A stretch of DNA of 64,000 nucleotides from Fischerella sp. PCC 9605 (GCF_000517105.1 NZ_KI912153.1:142464-206463); one strand, 5' to 3'. Shown: positions 27,854-37,588, counted from the first letter of the stretch. Numbers and translations are program-made. The notes: generated from the letters alone by a model not told the origin.

Positions 27854-28102
27854 CTATCTTACCGCGTTATGTCCGTCATCTCCCCCGAAAAAAATCGCTC
27901 TCGCGGCAATTGGGGTTGCCGCTACGCCAGTATACAGTCCGTAGAGGAGATTAACTCCTGCCATAATAGCAAATCCCATAAGTTTGGGTACGGAGACAAT
28001 GGCGGTAGTAGCCCCGGCGATTAAATCTGATGTCAAAGTAGCACGATTGAATCGAAAGGCTCTGGATGGCTTGGGTCGGGGGTTGGATGAGGCGTTACTC
28101 AT
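27854..28102 (-). pseudogene. N-terminal stub of a SulP-family anion transporter
   Basis: 82 codons: SRAFRFNRATLTSDLIAGATTAIVSVPKLMGFAIMAGVNLLYGLYTGV is the conserved start of SulP (sulfate/bicarbonate) transporters up to the second helix. It then degrades into ATPIAARAIFFGGDDGHNAVR and stops beside the pRiA4b remnant. The remaining ten or so helices are missing. Its position at the end of the transporter/sulfatase block is notable, since SulP proteins can carry sulfate. Confidence 0.7.
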
Positions 28103-28143
28103 AGGAGGTTCTCCTGCAAAGCAGAGGATCTTAAAGTTGCGTA

Positions 28144-28365
28144 TTATTGCCAGGAAATAACGGTAAAAACAGCGACTAGCGTTATCAAACCAAATAAAAC
28201 GTCATTCAGGGCATTAAAAATGCGATCAAAAGCGATACCAAAACCAATCACAGATAAGCAATTGTGAATCCAACTTGTCAACGTCCGTTCGGCAGCAGCA
28301 CGATTGCGCTGTTTTGCCAATTCATTGCTAGCAGTAGTCGATTTCTGGGAAGGGATAGAACTCAC
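28144..28365 (-). CDS. DUF202 family membrane protein, short
   Basis: 73 residues: ASNELAKQRNRAAAERTLTSWIHNCLSVIGFGIAFDRIF matches DUF202 (YidH), in which the N-terminal AxERTLLAWIRTSLALIGFG block precedes two or three helices. Here only two helices remain and the motif has drifted (WIHNCLSVIGFGIAF), so this may be a degenerate paralogue of the two larger DUF202 genes upstream. Same strand, 58 bases after the 28424-28852 gene. Confidence 0.65.
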   Translation of the reverse strand: MSSIPSQKSTTASNELAKQRNRAAAERTLTSWIHNCLSVIGFGIAFDRIFNALNDVLFGLITLVAVFTVISWQ

Positions 28366-28423
28366 AGTTGATTTTCTGAGCTAAGCTAGGTTAATAGCAG
28401 ATTCTAAGGATTAACAAAACAGG

Positions 28424-28852
28424 CTACAGGCTAATTTTTCGAGTCAATGCACTCACCAAAATTCCAATAAAGGCAAAGACAGCAATGCAAACAAGCGCGA
28501 TCGCAACTATCAATGCCAAAGAGCGACGAGGAGTATAGAAATATTCCTCTTCACGCCGAATGTGAAGCAGTTCTTGCTGGTGTTGGATCGTAGCCGCAAT
28601 CATGGCATAAATACCCAGAGCAATGAAAGCAAGACCGAGAATGCGAGAAAGACGCACTGGATTAATATCTTGAGCCACTTGAAAACTGCGGATAGCGCTG
28701 ACGATCGCATCAATCCCAAAGCCAAAGCTGATGAGGGCAAGGCTAGTACGAACCCAGGCCATAAGGGTGCGCTCGGCGGCAGCTCGGTTACGCTCTTTGG
28801 CAAGTTCGGCTTGAATATTAGGTGGTTTACGATTAGGGAGGGGATCGTTCAT
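28424..28852 (-). CDS. DUF202 (YidH-like) membrane protein
   Basis: 142 residues from the ATG at 28852; the longer frame to 28912 overlaps the upstream gene's end and is unlikely. Motif ELAKERNRAAAERTLMAWVRTSLALISFGFGIDAIV is textbook DUF202; two more helices follow (about 75-100, 113-137). Function of DUF202 is unknown in bacteria; a eukaryotic relative is the transmembrane part of the VTC polyphosphate complex (established knowledge). The start is 10 bases after the stop of the DUF202-BASS fusion gene, so they form an operon. Confidence 0.85.
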   Translation of the reverse strand: MNDPLPNRKPPNIQAELAKERNRAAAERTLMAWVRTSLALISFGFGIDAIVSAIRSFQVAQDINPVRLSRILGLAFIALGIYAMIAATIQHQQELLHIRREEEYFYTPRRSLALIVAIALVCIAVFAFIGILVSALTRKISL

Positions 28853-28862
28853 TCTCGCTTCC

Positions 28863-30287
28863 TTATGAAGACACAGCTGATGGCTCAATTGCTTGAACCT
28901 GAGATTGAGCAACTTTGCGCTTCATCCACACCGAGTAGGGAAGCCCAGCCACAATACCCACAATCAGAAGGGCGACAATGACGGGAACTAACTTAGCTTG
29001 CCCGTTGATAGTTGCAATGAAAATAGCCAACCCCACATTGCGGGCGATGGTTGTCACTGCCAGCCCAGACTGAATATCTGGCTCATAACCACTAGCTAAC
29101 ACGTGCCCAACCACCAGCCCTAGCAAAGTCAGAAAAATAGCAACAAAGCCCGGAACTACACCCAATCCGGGAATAAAATTCAAACCAACAACCAGCGCAA
29201 AAAGCGACAACACAATGAATAGCGTATTGGCGATCGTTTTGAGAAAGTTGTTAATTTCCTGTGCCAAGTCTGACCAGATTGTCCGAATTGTCAACCCGAT
29301 GCTGAGGGGCAAAAACTGCACTAATGCAACTTGTTTTGCTACCAGTAACTCACTTACATTTTCATTCGTGTATGGAAATAGCAGACTAAAGAATTTCAAC
29401 GTTAAAGGTGTCAGCACAACGGCTAAAAGAGCTAACGTTACTTGTAGGCTAAGCACATAATGGAAGCTTGCTCCTGCTATTGAGGCACGTTTAGTCAACA
29501 GCGCCGGGCCGGGTGAGGCAATCAGTAGCATCAGCGCGAGCGCAAAATTTTTAGGCAAATTGAAGCTAAATAATACCAATGCTATTACAATCGCAGGAAT
29601 CACAATGACTGCGAGAAGCGATCGCCCCAGCAACCCTGGTTTCTTCCAAAAATCAAGCAGTTCTTGAAAGGGTAGTTCTACGCCCAGAGTCAGCATAATT
29701 AAGAACACAGTCACAGATGCAAGATTTTGAATAATTTGACTATCTAAATTAATAAATTCCATGATATTAACGTCCTGTACGATCAGCGGAATGTAGGAAG
29801 CCAGTCCAATAAAAACCAGCACAATTGCCACTGTGATGCCCAAAGACCAACTAGGAATGTACTTAAAATGATGTTGTTCAAGGTTTTTCAAAGTGCGCCA
29901 ATGACTCACCATTGCTGCTGCAAGGGCGAACACACCTAAAGTAATTAAACTCAGACCGAGAACTCGTTCTTCGCTTACTCGATCAACAGAAGTACCCGTT
30001 TCCACTCTTTTCAAATAGTGAAAAAAGCGATCAATCCCAAATCCAAAGGTAATCATTGATAGCGATGTGCGAATCCACGCCATGAGAGTTCGTTCTGCTG
30101 CCATGCGATTACGATCTCTGGCAAGGTCTGTTCGCACCTGGGCCATATCAGTGCGATCGCTTGCTAAGTTAGTACGGACAACCGCGAGTTCGTTATTACT
30201 CAAACCAGCAAACAGTGAAGCATTTTGAGCAGACTGCTCAGTTGCTTGTGGATCAGAATTAAAAGGTGTTTGAGAGGAATCACTCAT
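28863..30287 (-). CDS. DUF202 domain fused to a BASS-like transporter
   Basis: 474 residues. Residues ~40-150: repeated RTNLASDRTDMAQVRTDLARDRNRMAAERTLMAWIRTSLSMITFGFGIDRF, i.e. DUF202 preceded by heptad-like repeats of (V)RTDLA.DR, and two helices. Residues ~185-455: eight to nine helices resembling bile-acid:sodium symporter (BASS/Acr3-like) proteins, with LTLGVELPFQELLDFWKKPGLLGRSLLAV and LTTIARNVGLAIFIATINGQ as the typical paired regions. So a regulatory or assembly domain appears joined to a secondary carrier. I cannot name the substrate. Co-oriented with two separate DUF202 genes downstream. Confidence 0.8.
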   Translation of the reverse strand: MSDSSQTPFNSDPQATEQSAQNASLFAGLSNNELAVVRTNLASDRTDMAQVRTDLARDRNRMAAERTLMAWIRTSLSMITFGFGIDRFFHYLKRVETGTSVDRVSEERVLGLSLITLGVFALAAAMVSHWRTLKNLEQHHFKYIPSWSLGITVAIVLVFIGLASYIPLIVQDVNIMEFINLDSQIIQNLASVTVFLIMLTLGVELPFQELLDFWKKPGLLGRSLLAVIVIPAIVIALVLFSFNLPKNFALALMLLIASPGPALLTKRASIAGASFHYVLSLQVTLALLAVVLTPLTLKFFSLLFPYTNENVSELLVAKQVALVQFLPLSIGLTIRTIWSDLAQEINNFLKTIANTLFIVLSLFALVVGLNFIPGLGVVPGFVAIFLTLLGLVVGHVLASGYEPDIQSGLAVTTIARNVGLAIFIATINGQAKLVPVIVALLIVGIVAGLPYSVWMKRKVAQSQVQAIEPSAVSS

Positions 30288-30410
30288 TGGTTAAAGTGAA
30301 CTTAATGTTCATAAACAGCGAAATATCCGTAACAAAACTCCGCGTCCCTCTGCGTTTTCCTTTGCGACCCTTTGCGTTTCAAATCGCCACTATTTCACGC
30401 AAAGCAATAC

Positions 30411-31844
30411 CTACTCAACGCTGACCGCTTCAAGCGATCGCCCTGTTGTTTCAATCCGAAATATGTAGGTAATCACAGCTGCCAATACACAGCTTAAAGA
30501 CAGCAATAACAGCAGGATAGGTGCTCCTAGGGATTTTTGTAAAATTGGCAGTGTAAACGTGCCAAACACAGCTCCAGCTTTGGCAAAGGCAGCAGCAAAC
30601 CCTGCACCACTGGCTCGAATTGAGGTCGGGAACACTTCTCCCGACAACAAAAATGTGGTGGAGTTGGGGCCAGCATTCATCATCAAGTTGAAGACTAGGA
30701 ATCCAATAAAGACAAGCGCGATATTTGGTTGTTTGCCTAATGCCAATACACTAGCTACTGCCAGAATTAAAAGCCCAAGTGCCATCCCCAAGAAACCACT
30801 GATTTGCAGCCTGATGCGTCCGAAGCGGTCAATTAACACAACCGCAATCAAGAAACCCGCAATCAAAAACAGATCCACAAAGGCAGACCCTTTCGCAGAA
30901 GCCATTTCCTTAGCGATGAAGTTCTCTTCACCGGAAAAAGCCAAAAAACCAATAATAGCGGGTGTAAAAATACCAATCCCGTAGGTAGCAATATCTTGTA
31001 GAAACCAAGGAACTGAAGCCAAAATAGTGCTGCGTTGATACCCAGATGAAAATAATGCTCCGTATGAAAGACTTGGTTCCCGTTCTGGTGGATCGGTTTG
31101 GGGAGTGATGTAAATCGGCTCATCCAACAGTGTAGATGCTGCCTTTGATGCCGCATCATAGTCACCTCTAGCAATGTAATAACGGGGACTTTCCAGCAAG
31201 AAGCTAAAACGCAAAATCCCGACTGCGATCGCCAGCACCAGACCTACCCCCAACATCCAGCGCCAGGCATACTGCATTGCAGGCACAGCCGAGTCTGGGT
31301 AGAGCGTTTGGAATATGTGAATCACCACCAACCCAGTCACTGCACCCAAAAGTGCTCCAACAGCTTGGAATGTAAATGCCCCAATCACCATCCGACCCCG
31401 CAACCGAGAGGGGACATTCTCGGTAATATAAGACACACTGATAGGATAATCTGCACCAATACCCACGCCTACCAGGAAACGAAACGCAATCAGCGAGGCG
31501 GCATTCCAAGCAAGTGCTGTTCCGGCGGTGGCAATCACAAAAATGGTAACATCAACTATTAGCATTAGTTGCCGTCCAATTTTATCGGTAATTGGGCCTA
31601 GAGTCAGCGAACCCAACAGTGAACCAGCCACAGCAGCCACAGCAACAGATCCAATTTCTGTGGAACTCAAGCTAAAATCCCGTTGTAAAAAGGGAATCGC
31701 CACACCAATGATAAAAAAATCGAAGCCATCTAGGGCAATTAATCCGGCAGACAATACCCACAGTAACCACATAACACGAGTGATATTAGATGCATCCAGC
31801 CGTTGCTCAAAAGATAACGGTTGGATAGTTGCAGTTGTTGTCAT
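30411..31844 (-). CDS. MFS transporter, sugar-porter-like
   Basis: 477 residues, twelve helices. Loop 2-3 motif LTLGPITDKIGRQLML and the corresponding second-half loop LIDRFGRIRLQ are the MFS signature. The mid-helix SPRYYIARGDYDAASKAAS after helix 6 (ESPRYY) and VFPTSIRASGAGFAAAFAKAGA near helix 10-11 are typical of the sugar porter/metabolite family. Proton-coupled uptake of an organic acid or sugar is likely; substrate unknown. It lies between MarC and the DUF202-BASS gene on the same strand. Confidence 0.88.
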   Translation of the reverse strand: MTTTATIQPLSFEQRLDASNITRVMWLLWVLSAGLIALDGFDFFIIGVAIPFLQRDFSLSSTEIGSVAVAAVAGSLLGSLTLGPITDKIGRQLMLIVDVTIFVIATAGTALAWNAASLIAFRFLVGVGIGADYPISVSYITENVPSRLRGRMVIGAFTFQAVGALLGAVTGLVVIHIFQTLYPDSAVPAMQYAWRWMLGVGLVLAIAVGILRFSFLLESPRYYIARGDYDAASKAASTLLDEPIYITPQTDPPEREPSLSYGALFSSGYQRSTILASVPWFLQDIATYGIGIFTPAIIGFLAFSGEENFIAKEMASAKGSAFVDLFLIAGFLIAVVLIDRFGRIRLQISGFLGMALGLLILAVASVLALGKQPNIALVFIGFLVFNLMMNAGPNSTTFLLSGEVFPTSIRASGAGFAAAFAKAGAVFGTFTLPILQKSLGAPILLLLLSLSCVLAAVITYIFRIETTGRSLEAVSVE

Positions 31845-31908
31845 TTTTGAAATTCCTTCTCAAAACTCTGAAGAAACATACGGGTGTAAGGGTATAGGAA
31901 GAAACTAG

Positions 31909-32949
31909 CTAAGGCTCTAACAATTGCTTGATCACAAGAACTTCAATCTCAATCGCGGACACAATCAGTTCAATTCCCAACGCCAGTTGCATAACCCCAA
32001 GCACAAACCCCGATATGCGTAGAGTGACGGGTTTGATAAAAGTCAAAATTTGTCTGGCTGCTAGCATACAAACCAGGTTTAACCCCATGACCAGCAATAG
32101 TAACAACACAACAATACTCTGGTTGATACCGACCAGACCAGCCATCACCATCATTGTTAGAGCAATGGCAATGCCAAAGGGTGGCAAAATTGTGGGGAAA
32201 GCCAGGGGAGTAACCGCTTGCTTCAGAGAAGGTTGTTCAGGAATTTCAACTTTGGCAGGAGATGCATATTGAGCCATGACAATTTGCAGGGCTACCAAAA
32301 ACAGCACAATCCCAGCTGTAATCATTAATGCTGGTAACTGAATTCTCCAAACATTTAGGATATTCTGACCAATAATGGCCACCAGAACGATCGCGATCGT
32401 TGAGATGACAACACTGCGAAAAGCCAATTGTTGACGCAGTGTTTGATCTGTATTTTCAGTTAGTTGCACAAATACTGGAATGACCTTGAGTGGCCCCAAG
32501 GTGACAAAGAAAATGACGAACAAATTGAAAAATCCAAACTGGGACTCTAGGGGAAGCCTGGCAATTTTTGTGGCAATTTGCTGCTTGAAAGAGGGGGACA
32601 ACACCTGGGGTTGAGACGGAGTGGAAACCGGTGTAGGTATATTTGTTACTTGGGCGATGATATGGTCATTGCACGCCGACCGATCTGCTGTTGAAACCAA
32701 GTTGATGCAACCCGTCACAATGGGGTGTGGAGACGCAAATACTGGTTCGGTAAAGTTGAGCCAAATTCCTAAAAGTGCAATCCCTACTATACTTATCCAT
32801 TGCCATATCCACTTATTTACATGAGTAACGGGCGATCGCCCGTGGGGTTCTGGCTTGAAAATAACCTCACTCCTTTCCCCTCTCCTTAATAAGGAGTGGG
32901 GTGTCCGATTAGACGGGGTGAGGTTTTTCATGCATGGCTGTTGCATCAT
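31909..32949 (-). CDS. MarC-family membrane protein with extended N-terminus
   Basis: 346 residues. The C-terminal ~205 residues (from about 140) are a standard six-helix MarC/UPF0056 domain (FGFFNLFVIFFVTLGPLKVIPVFVQLT, then PLAFPTILPPFGIAIALTMMV). The N-terminal ~140 residues are unusual: a start containing HSLLRRGERSEV that is encoded by a palindromic interspersed repeat (CTCCTTAATAAGGAG at 32882-32896), a membrane helix with FASPHPIVTGCINLV and a T/P-rich linker. No alternative ATG exists between the repeat and the helix in this frame. MarC proteins are of unknown function, not proven drug exporters. Confidence 0.82.
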   Translation of the reverse strand: MMQQPCMKNLTPSNRTPHSLLRRGERSEVIFKPEPHGRSPVTHVNKWIWQWISIVGIALLGIWLNFTEPVFASPHPIVTGCINLVSTADRSACNDHIIAQVTNIPTPVSTPSQPQVLSPSFKQQIATKIARLPLESQFGFFNLFVIFFVTLGPLKVIPVFVQLTENTDQTLRQQLAFRSVVISTIAIVLVAIIGQNILNVWRIQLPALMITAGIVLFLVALQIVMAQYASPAKVEIPEQPSLKQAVTPLAFPTILPPFGIAIALTMMVMAGLVGINQSIVVLLLLLVMGLNLVCMLAARQILTFIKPVTLRISGFVLGVMQLALGIELIVSAIEIEVLVIKQLLEP

Positions 32950-32981
32950 CGATTCCCCTCCTGCAAAGGGATTAGTTAGTT

Positions 32982-34736
32982 CTAGTCTGAGGCTCGATCC
33001 GCAGACGAAGATTGAGAATTCACAGAAGGCGAATTTGGGTTGATAAAATTGAACAGCGTTGAGAGCGGATTAACTCGAAAACCAGGAGCAGTATATTCAT
33101 GAGATAGGTACTCGCTGGGAATGGTGGTTTGATTGCCGTCACGAATTGCAGAGTAATGGGGTGAGCAAATTTCAATGTTTGCTTCGTTACACTTATCCTG
33201 AATATTCTGGTGTAGTTCTGAATAAATTCTTTCTAATTTCATTGGATTGTTTGTGTAGGCTCTTAACTGGTAGCTTACATAGAAATCATTGAGTGCTGTT
33301 TGTAACACAAATGGAGGAGGTTGCGACAAAATATCAGTAGTTGCAACAGCCGCTGCAATTAGGGTTTCATGTACACTTCGCCAAGGAGCCTCATAGCCCA
33401 AGGTTACTGTTGTGTGCACAATCACTGGGGTTTGCCGATCTTTGAGCAATGTATTGTAGTTAATGACGTTACTTGACAACAAAGCTGAGTTGGGAATCGA
33501 TACTAAAATATTGTCCAGTGTGCGAATTCGAGTTACTAGAAGCTGTTTCTCCTCTATAAAACCCATGACATCGCCAACTTGGACGCGATCGCCAATTTGA
33601 AATGCACGGGTGTACACTAACGAAAAGCCTGCAATCGCATTGGCGATCGCAGTCGATGAACCGAAGGACACCAACGCGCCCAAAACAATAGAAATAGCTT
33701 GAAAAGCGGGAGAATCAGAACCTGGTAAATAAGGAAAGGCAATCGCAGTGGCTACAGCAACGATCGCAAAGCTGAGTAACTGGTAAGTTGGCTTTGCCCA
33801 CTCTGGATAAAATCCTTGGATGACGAGTGTTCTTCGTTCAAGATTTGTAAAAATAAATTTTAAAAAGCTTAGAATATAGCGAGTTAATAGGACAATCAAA
33901 CCAATCCTCAATAATTTTGGCAGATACCCTAAAAATCCTTGCCATACTGCTGTTAATGCAGCTTGCAAATTAGCAAATAAACTTGTTCCGAACTGTTTTG
34001 TCTGAGGAAATAAACTCAAGACCAATGACAGATAAAAATAGAGAAGAGTTACTACAATTACAAAGTGCAAAATTCTCGTCAAGCCTTGTATAATCGCAGA
34101 AATTTGTTGAGACGATAACAGATCGAGATTTTGGATACGGATGTTAGGAATCCATCGCTGATGGTGAGCATCTAACCAGTGATAAAACCGTGGTATAACG
34201 TTCCACAGAACAAGTAACGTTAATATTAATACAATAGTGCTAACAGCAGCCGTAATCGCCGCACGGGTTAAGTAGGTGGCACTACGTTCTTCTCGATACT
34301 GGCTAATTGCATTTTTGATAGTTTGTAAGTATTGATTGGCAAGTGTTTGCTGAGTTAGCTTCACAGCTTTGGCATCTGCATCTGAAACTGCCAAAATGGC
34401 AATGTCTTGAGCATAAATGATTGTGCTTGTGCCAGCTTCAGTTTCAACATTACTTGTTCTCAATGTATCAACTGGAATTGTCTGATTATCTGCTACTTGC
34501 TGAATTCTGGAGGAAATTCCCTCTGCGCGTTGGTTAATTGATGGTGAAAATAACTTATATTGAATCAAAAATAACGTTTTGTCATCCAGCTTAACAGGTA
34601 CTCCTTTTGTTGGTGTTTCGGTAGGAGAAGGACTTTGAGCAAAGGTAGAAATAGGGGTGATTATAATTAACAACGCCACAAAAATAGCGATAATAATTTC
34701 CCTAAGCAGTCGATTTATTTTTTTATTAAGTGACAT
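32982..34736 (-). CDS. Mechanosensitive ion channel, MscS family, large form
   Basis: 584 residues. Signal peptide (LLIIITPISTFAQSPSPTE), a periplasmic segment of about 120 residues, then five or so helices and the MscS core near residues 330-470: ALVSFGSSTAIANAIAGFSLVYTRAFQIGDRVQVGDVMGFIEEKQLLVTRIRTLDNILVSIPNSALLSS carries the pore-lining helix and beta domain. The C-terminal domain ends in S/P-rich sequence. Gated by membrane tension; releases solutes on osmotic downshift. It heads the second minus-strand group, 33 bases ahead of MarC. Confidence 0.9.
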   Translation of the reverse strand: MSLNKKINRLLREIIIAIFVALLIIITPISTFAQSPSPTETPTKGVPVKLDDKTLFLIQYKLFSPSINQRAEGISSRIQQVADNQTIPVDTLRTSNVETEAGTSTIIYAQDIAILAVSDADAKAVKLTQQTLANQYLQTIKNAISQYREERSATYLTRAAITAAVSTIVLILTLLVLWNVIPRFYHWLDAHHQRWIPNIRIQNLDLLSSQQISAIIQGLTRILHFVIVVTLLYFYLSLVLSLFPQTKQFGTSLFANLQAALTAVWQGFLGYLPKLLRIGLIVLLTRYILSFLKFIFTNLERRTLVIQGFYPEWAKPTYQLLSFAIVAVATAIAFPYLPGSDSPAFQAISIVLGALVSFGSSTAIANAIAGFSLVYTRAFQIGDRVQVGDVMGFIEEKQLLVTRIRTLDNILVSIPNSALLSSNVINYNTLLKDRQTPVIVHTTVTLGYEAPWRSVHETLIAAAVATTDILSQPPPFVLQTALNDFYVSYQLRAYTNNPMKLERIYSELHQNIQDKCNEANIEICSPHYSAIRDGNQTTIPSEYLSHEYTAPGFRVNPLSTLFNFINPNSPSVNSQSSSADRASD

Positions 34737-35136
34737 GGCATATTTGTGATTTATGCGATCGCTATTAATAAGACTAAGTTTGTTAACTGTTTGGTATTAG
34801 TGGTAAATCGCAAAAGTTTTATAAGTTCGTAGTCAGCACCAAGCGTGCTGAAATAGAGGACTAAAGTCCACCCTACGGGAAGCCGCTCTTGCGAGCGTCT
34901 ACACTACAAACAAATTTACTTGTTAAAAGTAATGACACAATCTACTAGTACAGCACGGCGTAAATAGACTTACCATACAAAATGGCGCAAAAGCCCGGAA
35001 TACAATTCTTTTGACTTTTGAATGCGTGACTTTTGACTTCCAAGGCAGCGGTACTAGCTTTTATAGTTATGGATTTTGCTTTGGTTGTCACCCCGCGAAA
35101 TTTGTCAGTTAACAACCAAATCGGTCAGTTAAGAAA
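34737..35136. other. Intergenic region between the two minus-strand groups
   Basis: 400 bases with a HIP1 site near 34756, the common cyanobacterial GGACTAAAGTCC palindrome near 34858-34869, and a CGCTC/GAGCG mini-hairpin near 34885. It should hold the promoter of the MscS-led group. No ORF supported. Confidence 0.45.
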
Positions 35137-35165
35137 GCGTCAGACAGAAAATCTCTGCCTGACGC
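35137..35165 (-). terminator. Intrinsic terminator of the sulfatase operon
   Basis: On the minus strand GCGTCAG.CAGA and TCTG.CTGACGC pair around a short loop with one bulge on each side, then TTTCTTAA follows. It starts six bases after the stop of the last sulfatase gene. Confidence 0.75.
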
Positions 35166-35170
35166 TGTAT

Positions 35171-37570
35171 TTACTTGAGATGAATGCTGACTTTTTTGAG
35201 ATTACCGGTGAACGCAAATGGTGTTTCGTAGTCTTCAGATATCGGTGTACCAGTATCAAAACCAACGTCGAAGGTTTCATCAAGGGTAAGTCGGTTGGGT
35301 AGGGTCTTTTCAACACGTCCCTCACCAATCTTCCGATTGTTGGCATAGAGGCTGACAAGCCCACCAGCAAAGGGTTTGTCGGCATCTGTCTTATACACAG
35401 CTTTGAGTGTAACGTTGCCTGTAGGTAAGGTCTGGTCAGAAACAATATTGAAGCGATCGACACCAGCTAAGTTGTAGTGATACACCAGTTTGCCATCCTT
35501 AATAAACAAACCATATCCACTAAAACGACCGCCTTGCGTGAGAATTACTCCTTCCGCACCATTGTTAGGAATAACCACATCTGCTGTAATGATGTGGTTC
35601 TTATGTTTGAGATCGGGGGCAGATCCTTCAGGGATACGCATGTGATTGGGATAGCTGAAGGTACTGCGTCCCTCAGTTAGGCTTGGTCGGTTTTCGACGT
35701 TAAGGCGTTCCGTTTTGCGATCGTCCAGGGGCAAGACATTGTATTTAGCTGCCTCAGCATAGAACAGATCCTTCATTTCCTGGAGTTTTTGCGGATTTTG
35801 CTCAGCTAGATCCTCTGCTTGGGTAAAGTCATTGTTGATGTTGTACAGTTCCCAGTTCATATTGAGGAGGTCGGCTGCCTTAGGGCTGGGGTCCCAAGGG
35901 ATGGAATCTAGGGCGCTGGCCATCCAGCCATCGTGATAGATGCCCTGGCTGCCCAGCATCTCAAAATACTGAGTGGTATGGTGTGTGGGCGCTTTGGCAT
36001 CATCGAAGGTATAAGCTAAACTAGTTCCCTCGATTGGTTTTTGAGCAATGCCATTGATTTCGATTGGTGCAGAAATGCCCGTCGCTTCCAGAATGGTGGG
36101 AGCAATGTCAATGACATGACCAAACTGGTAGCGAATCCCGCCCTTGTCTTTAATGCGGTCGGGCCAGGAAATTACCATACCGTTGCGAGTACCGCCGAAG
36201 TGAGATGCAACCTGCTTCGTCCACTGGAAGGGTGTATCCATTGCCCAAGCCCAACCAGCCGGGAAGTGGTTGTAATGGAGGGGGCCACCAAGGGTATCAA
36301 TGGCTGCTAGCTTTTGCTCGGTGCTTTCGGGAATTGCGTTGAAGAAGGTCATTTCATTGAGTAGCCCTTCTAAACCACCTTCAGCACTAGAGCCGTTATC
36401 GCCTGCGATGTAAAACACCAATGTGTTGTCAAGTTTGCCGAGATCTGCGATCGCATCCACTACCCGACCGACTTCATTATCCACATGGGCAGTAAACCCG
36501 GCAAATATTTCCATCATCCGGGCATAAACCTTTTGTTCGTCTGGTGAGAGAGAATCCCAAGCGGGTAGTTCTTTAGGACGCGGGGTTAGTTTGGCATCAG
36601 CCGGAATTACCCCCAATTTCTTCTGCCGCTCGAATGTCTGTTGACGATATTTATCCCAGCCCATATCGAACTGACCCTTAAACTTGTCAATCCACTCCTT
36701 GGGGGCTTGGTGCGGTGCGTGGGTTGCACCTGTCGCTAAGTATACAAAGAAAGGCTTTTCAGGGGATATGGCGTTTAACTGTTCAATATAGCTAATGGCA
36801 TGGTCTGCCAAATCGGTAGTCAAATGGTAGGGTGAGCCATCAGCATTGATCTTGGGTGCTTCGAGACGGGTAGTATTTTCTACTAATGCTGGGGTGAATT
36901 GGTCAGTGTCACCACCCACAAAACCGTAGAAATAATTAAACCCTTGAGTTCTAGGCCAATGCTCAAACGGCCCAGCCATGCTGGTTTCCCAATCAGGAAC
37001 GTTATGTTCCTTGCCAAACCATGCAGTGCCGTAGCCATAATCTTGGAGAATTTGAGCAACCGTGCCTGCACTCTTAGGAATCTCTCCGCTGTAACCAGGG
37101 AAACCAGTTCCCGCTTCGGTAATCACACCTGTACCAACAGAGTGGTGATTGCGTCCAGTCAGTAGAGCAGCACGGGTGGGTGAACACAGCGCGGTAGTAT
37201 GAAACTGAGCGTATCGTAAGCCGTTTTTTGCCAATTTATCTAACGTTGGGGTGGGGATGGGACTACCAAAAGTGCCTGTCTGTCCGTAGCCAACGTCATC
37301 AAGTAACACTAGCAAAACATTGGGTGGATTTTTCACACCATAGGTAGATGGCAACTTTAGTTGTGACTTTACTGGCTGGGAGTCTTTGTAAGTTAAACCG
37401 ATTTTGCCTGTGAAGGGTTTGTCGGGATGAGGTATGAGTTCCTGCGCTCGCGCAGGAAGGGGGAAAAGGTTGATGCTGACAAAGATAGCAACTAGCAAGG
37501 ACATGGCGATCGCTTTGGCAACTCGTAGAAATCGCTTGTGCCAAAACTGAGTAAATGATTGCCAATTCAA
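35171..37570 (-). CDS. Exported type I arylsulfatase
   Basis: 799 residues. Signal peptide (AIAMSLLVAIFVSINLFPLPARA). Metal-binding start PNVLLVLLDDVGYGQTGTFG (D91-D92), formylglycine site C129-S-P-T-R133 in LCSPTRAALLTGRNHHSVG, then FGKEHNVPDWETS, a late DNGSSAEGGLEG (Ca-binding D/N) and a C-terminal beta domain ending in a concanavalin-like segment. This is the large PAS-type arylsulfatase class. It cleaves sulfate esters in the periplasm once Cys129 is converted to formylglycine, the job of the maturase encoded three genes upstream. Last gene of the operon, 18 bases behind its close paralogue. Confidence 0.93.
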   Translation of the reverse strand: MNWQSFTQFWHKRFLRVAKAIAMSLLVAIFVSINLFPLPARAQELIPHPDKPFTGKIGLTYKDSQPVKSQLKLPSTYGVKNPPNVLLVLLDDVGYGQTGTFGSPIPTPTLDKLAKNGLRYAQFHTTALCSPTRAALLTGRNHHSVGTGVITEAGTGFPGYSGEIPKSAGTVAQILQDYGYGTAWFGKEHNVPDWETSMAGPFEHWPRTQGFNYFYGFVGGDTDQFTPALVENTTRLEAPKINADGSPYHLTTDLADHAISYIEQLNAISPEKPFFVYLATGATHAPHQAPKEWIDKFKGQFDMGWDKYRQQTFERQKKLGVIPADAKLTPRPKELPAWDSLSPDEQKVYARMMEIFAGFTAHVDNEVGRVVDAIADLGKLDNTLVFYIAGDNGSSAEGGLEGLLNEMTFFNAIPESTEQKLAAIDTLGGPLHYNHFPAGWAWAMDTPFQWTKQVASHFGGTRNGMVISWPDRIKDKGGIRYQFGHVIDIAPTILEATGISAPIEINGIAQKPIEGTSLAYTFDDAKAPTHHTTQYFEMLGSQGIYHDGWMASALDSIPWDPSPKAADLLNMNWELYNINNDFTQAEDLAEQNPQKLQEMKDLFYAEAAKYNVLPLDDRKTERLNVENRPSLTEGRSTFSYPNHMRIPEGSAPDLKHKNHIITADVVIPNNGAEGVILTQGGRFSGYGLFIKDGKLVYHYNLAGVDRFNIVSDQTLPTGNVTLKAVYKTDADKPFAGGLVSLYANNRKIGEGRVEKTLPNRLTLDETFDVGFDTGTPISEDYETPFAFTGNLKKVSIHLK

Positions 37571-37588
37571 AATCTGTCTCCTTTTGTT

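Noticed and set aside
28424..28912. Longer start for the middle DUF202 gene
   Set aside because: It would overlap the end of the DUF202-BASS gene by 50 bases; the ATG at 28852 matches the family start.
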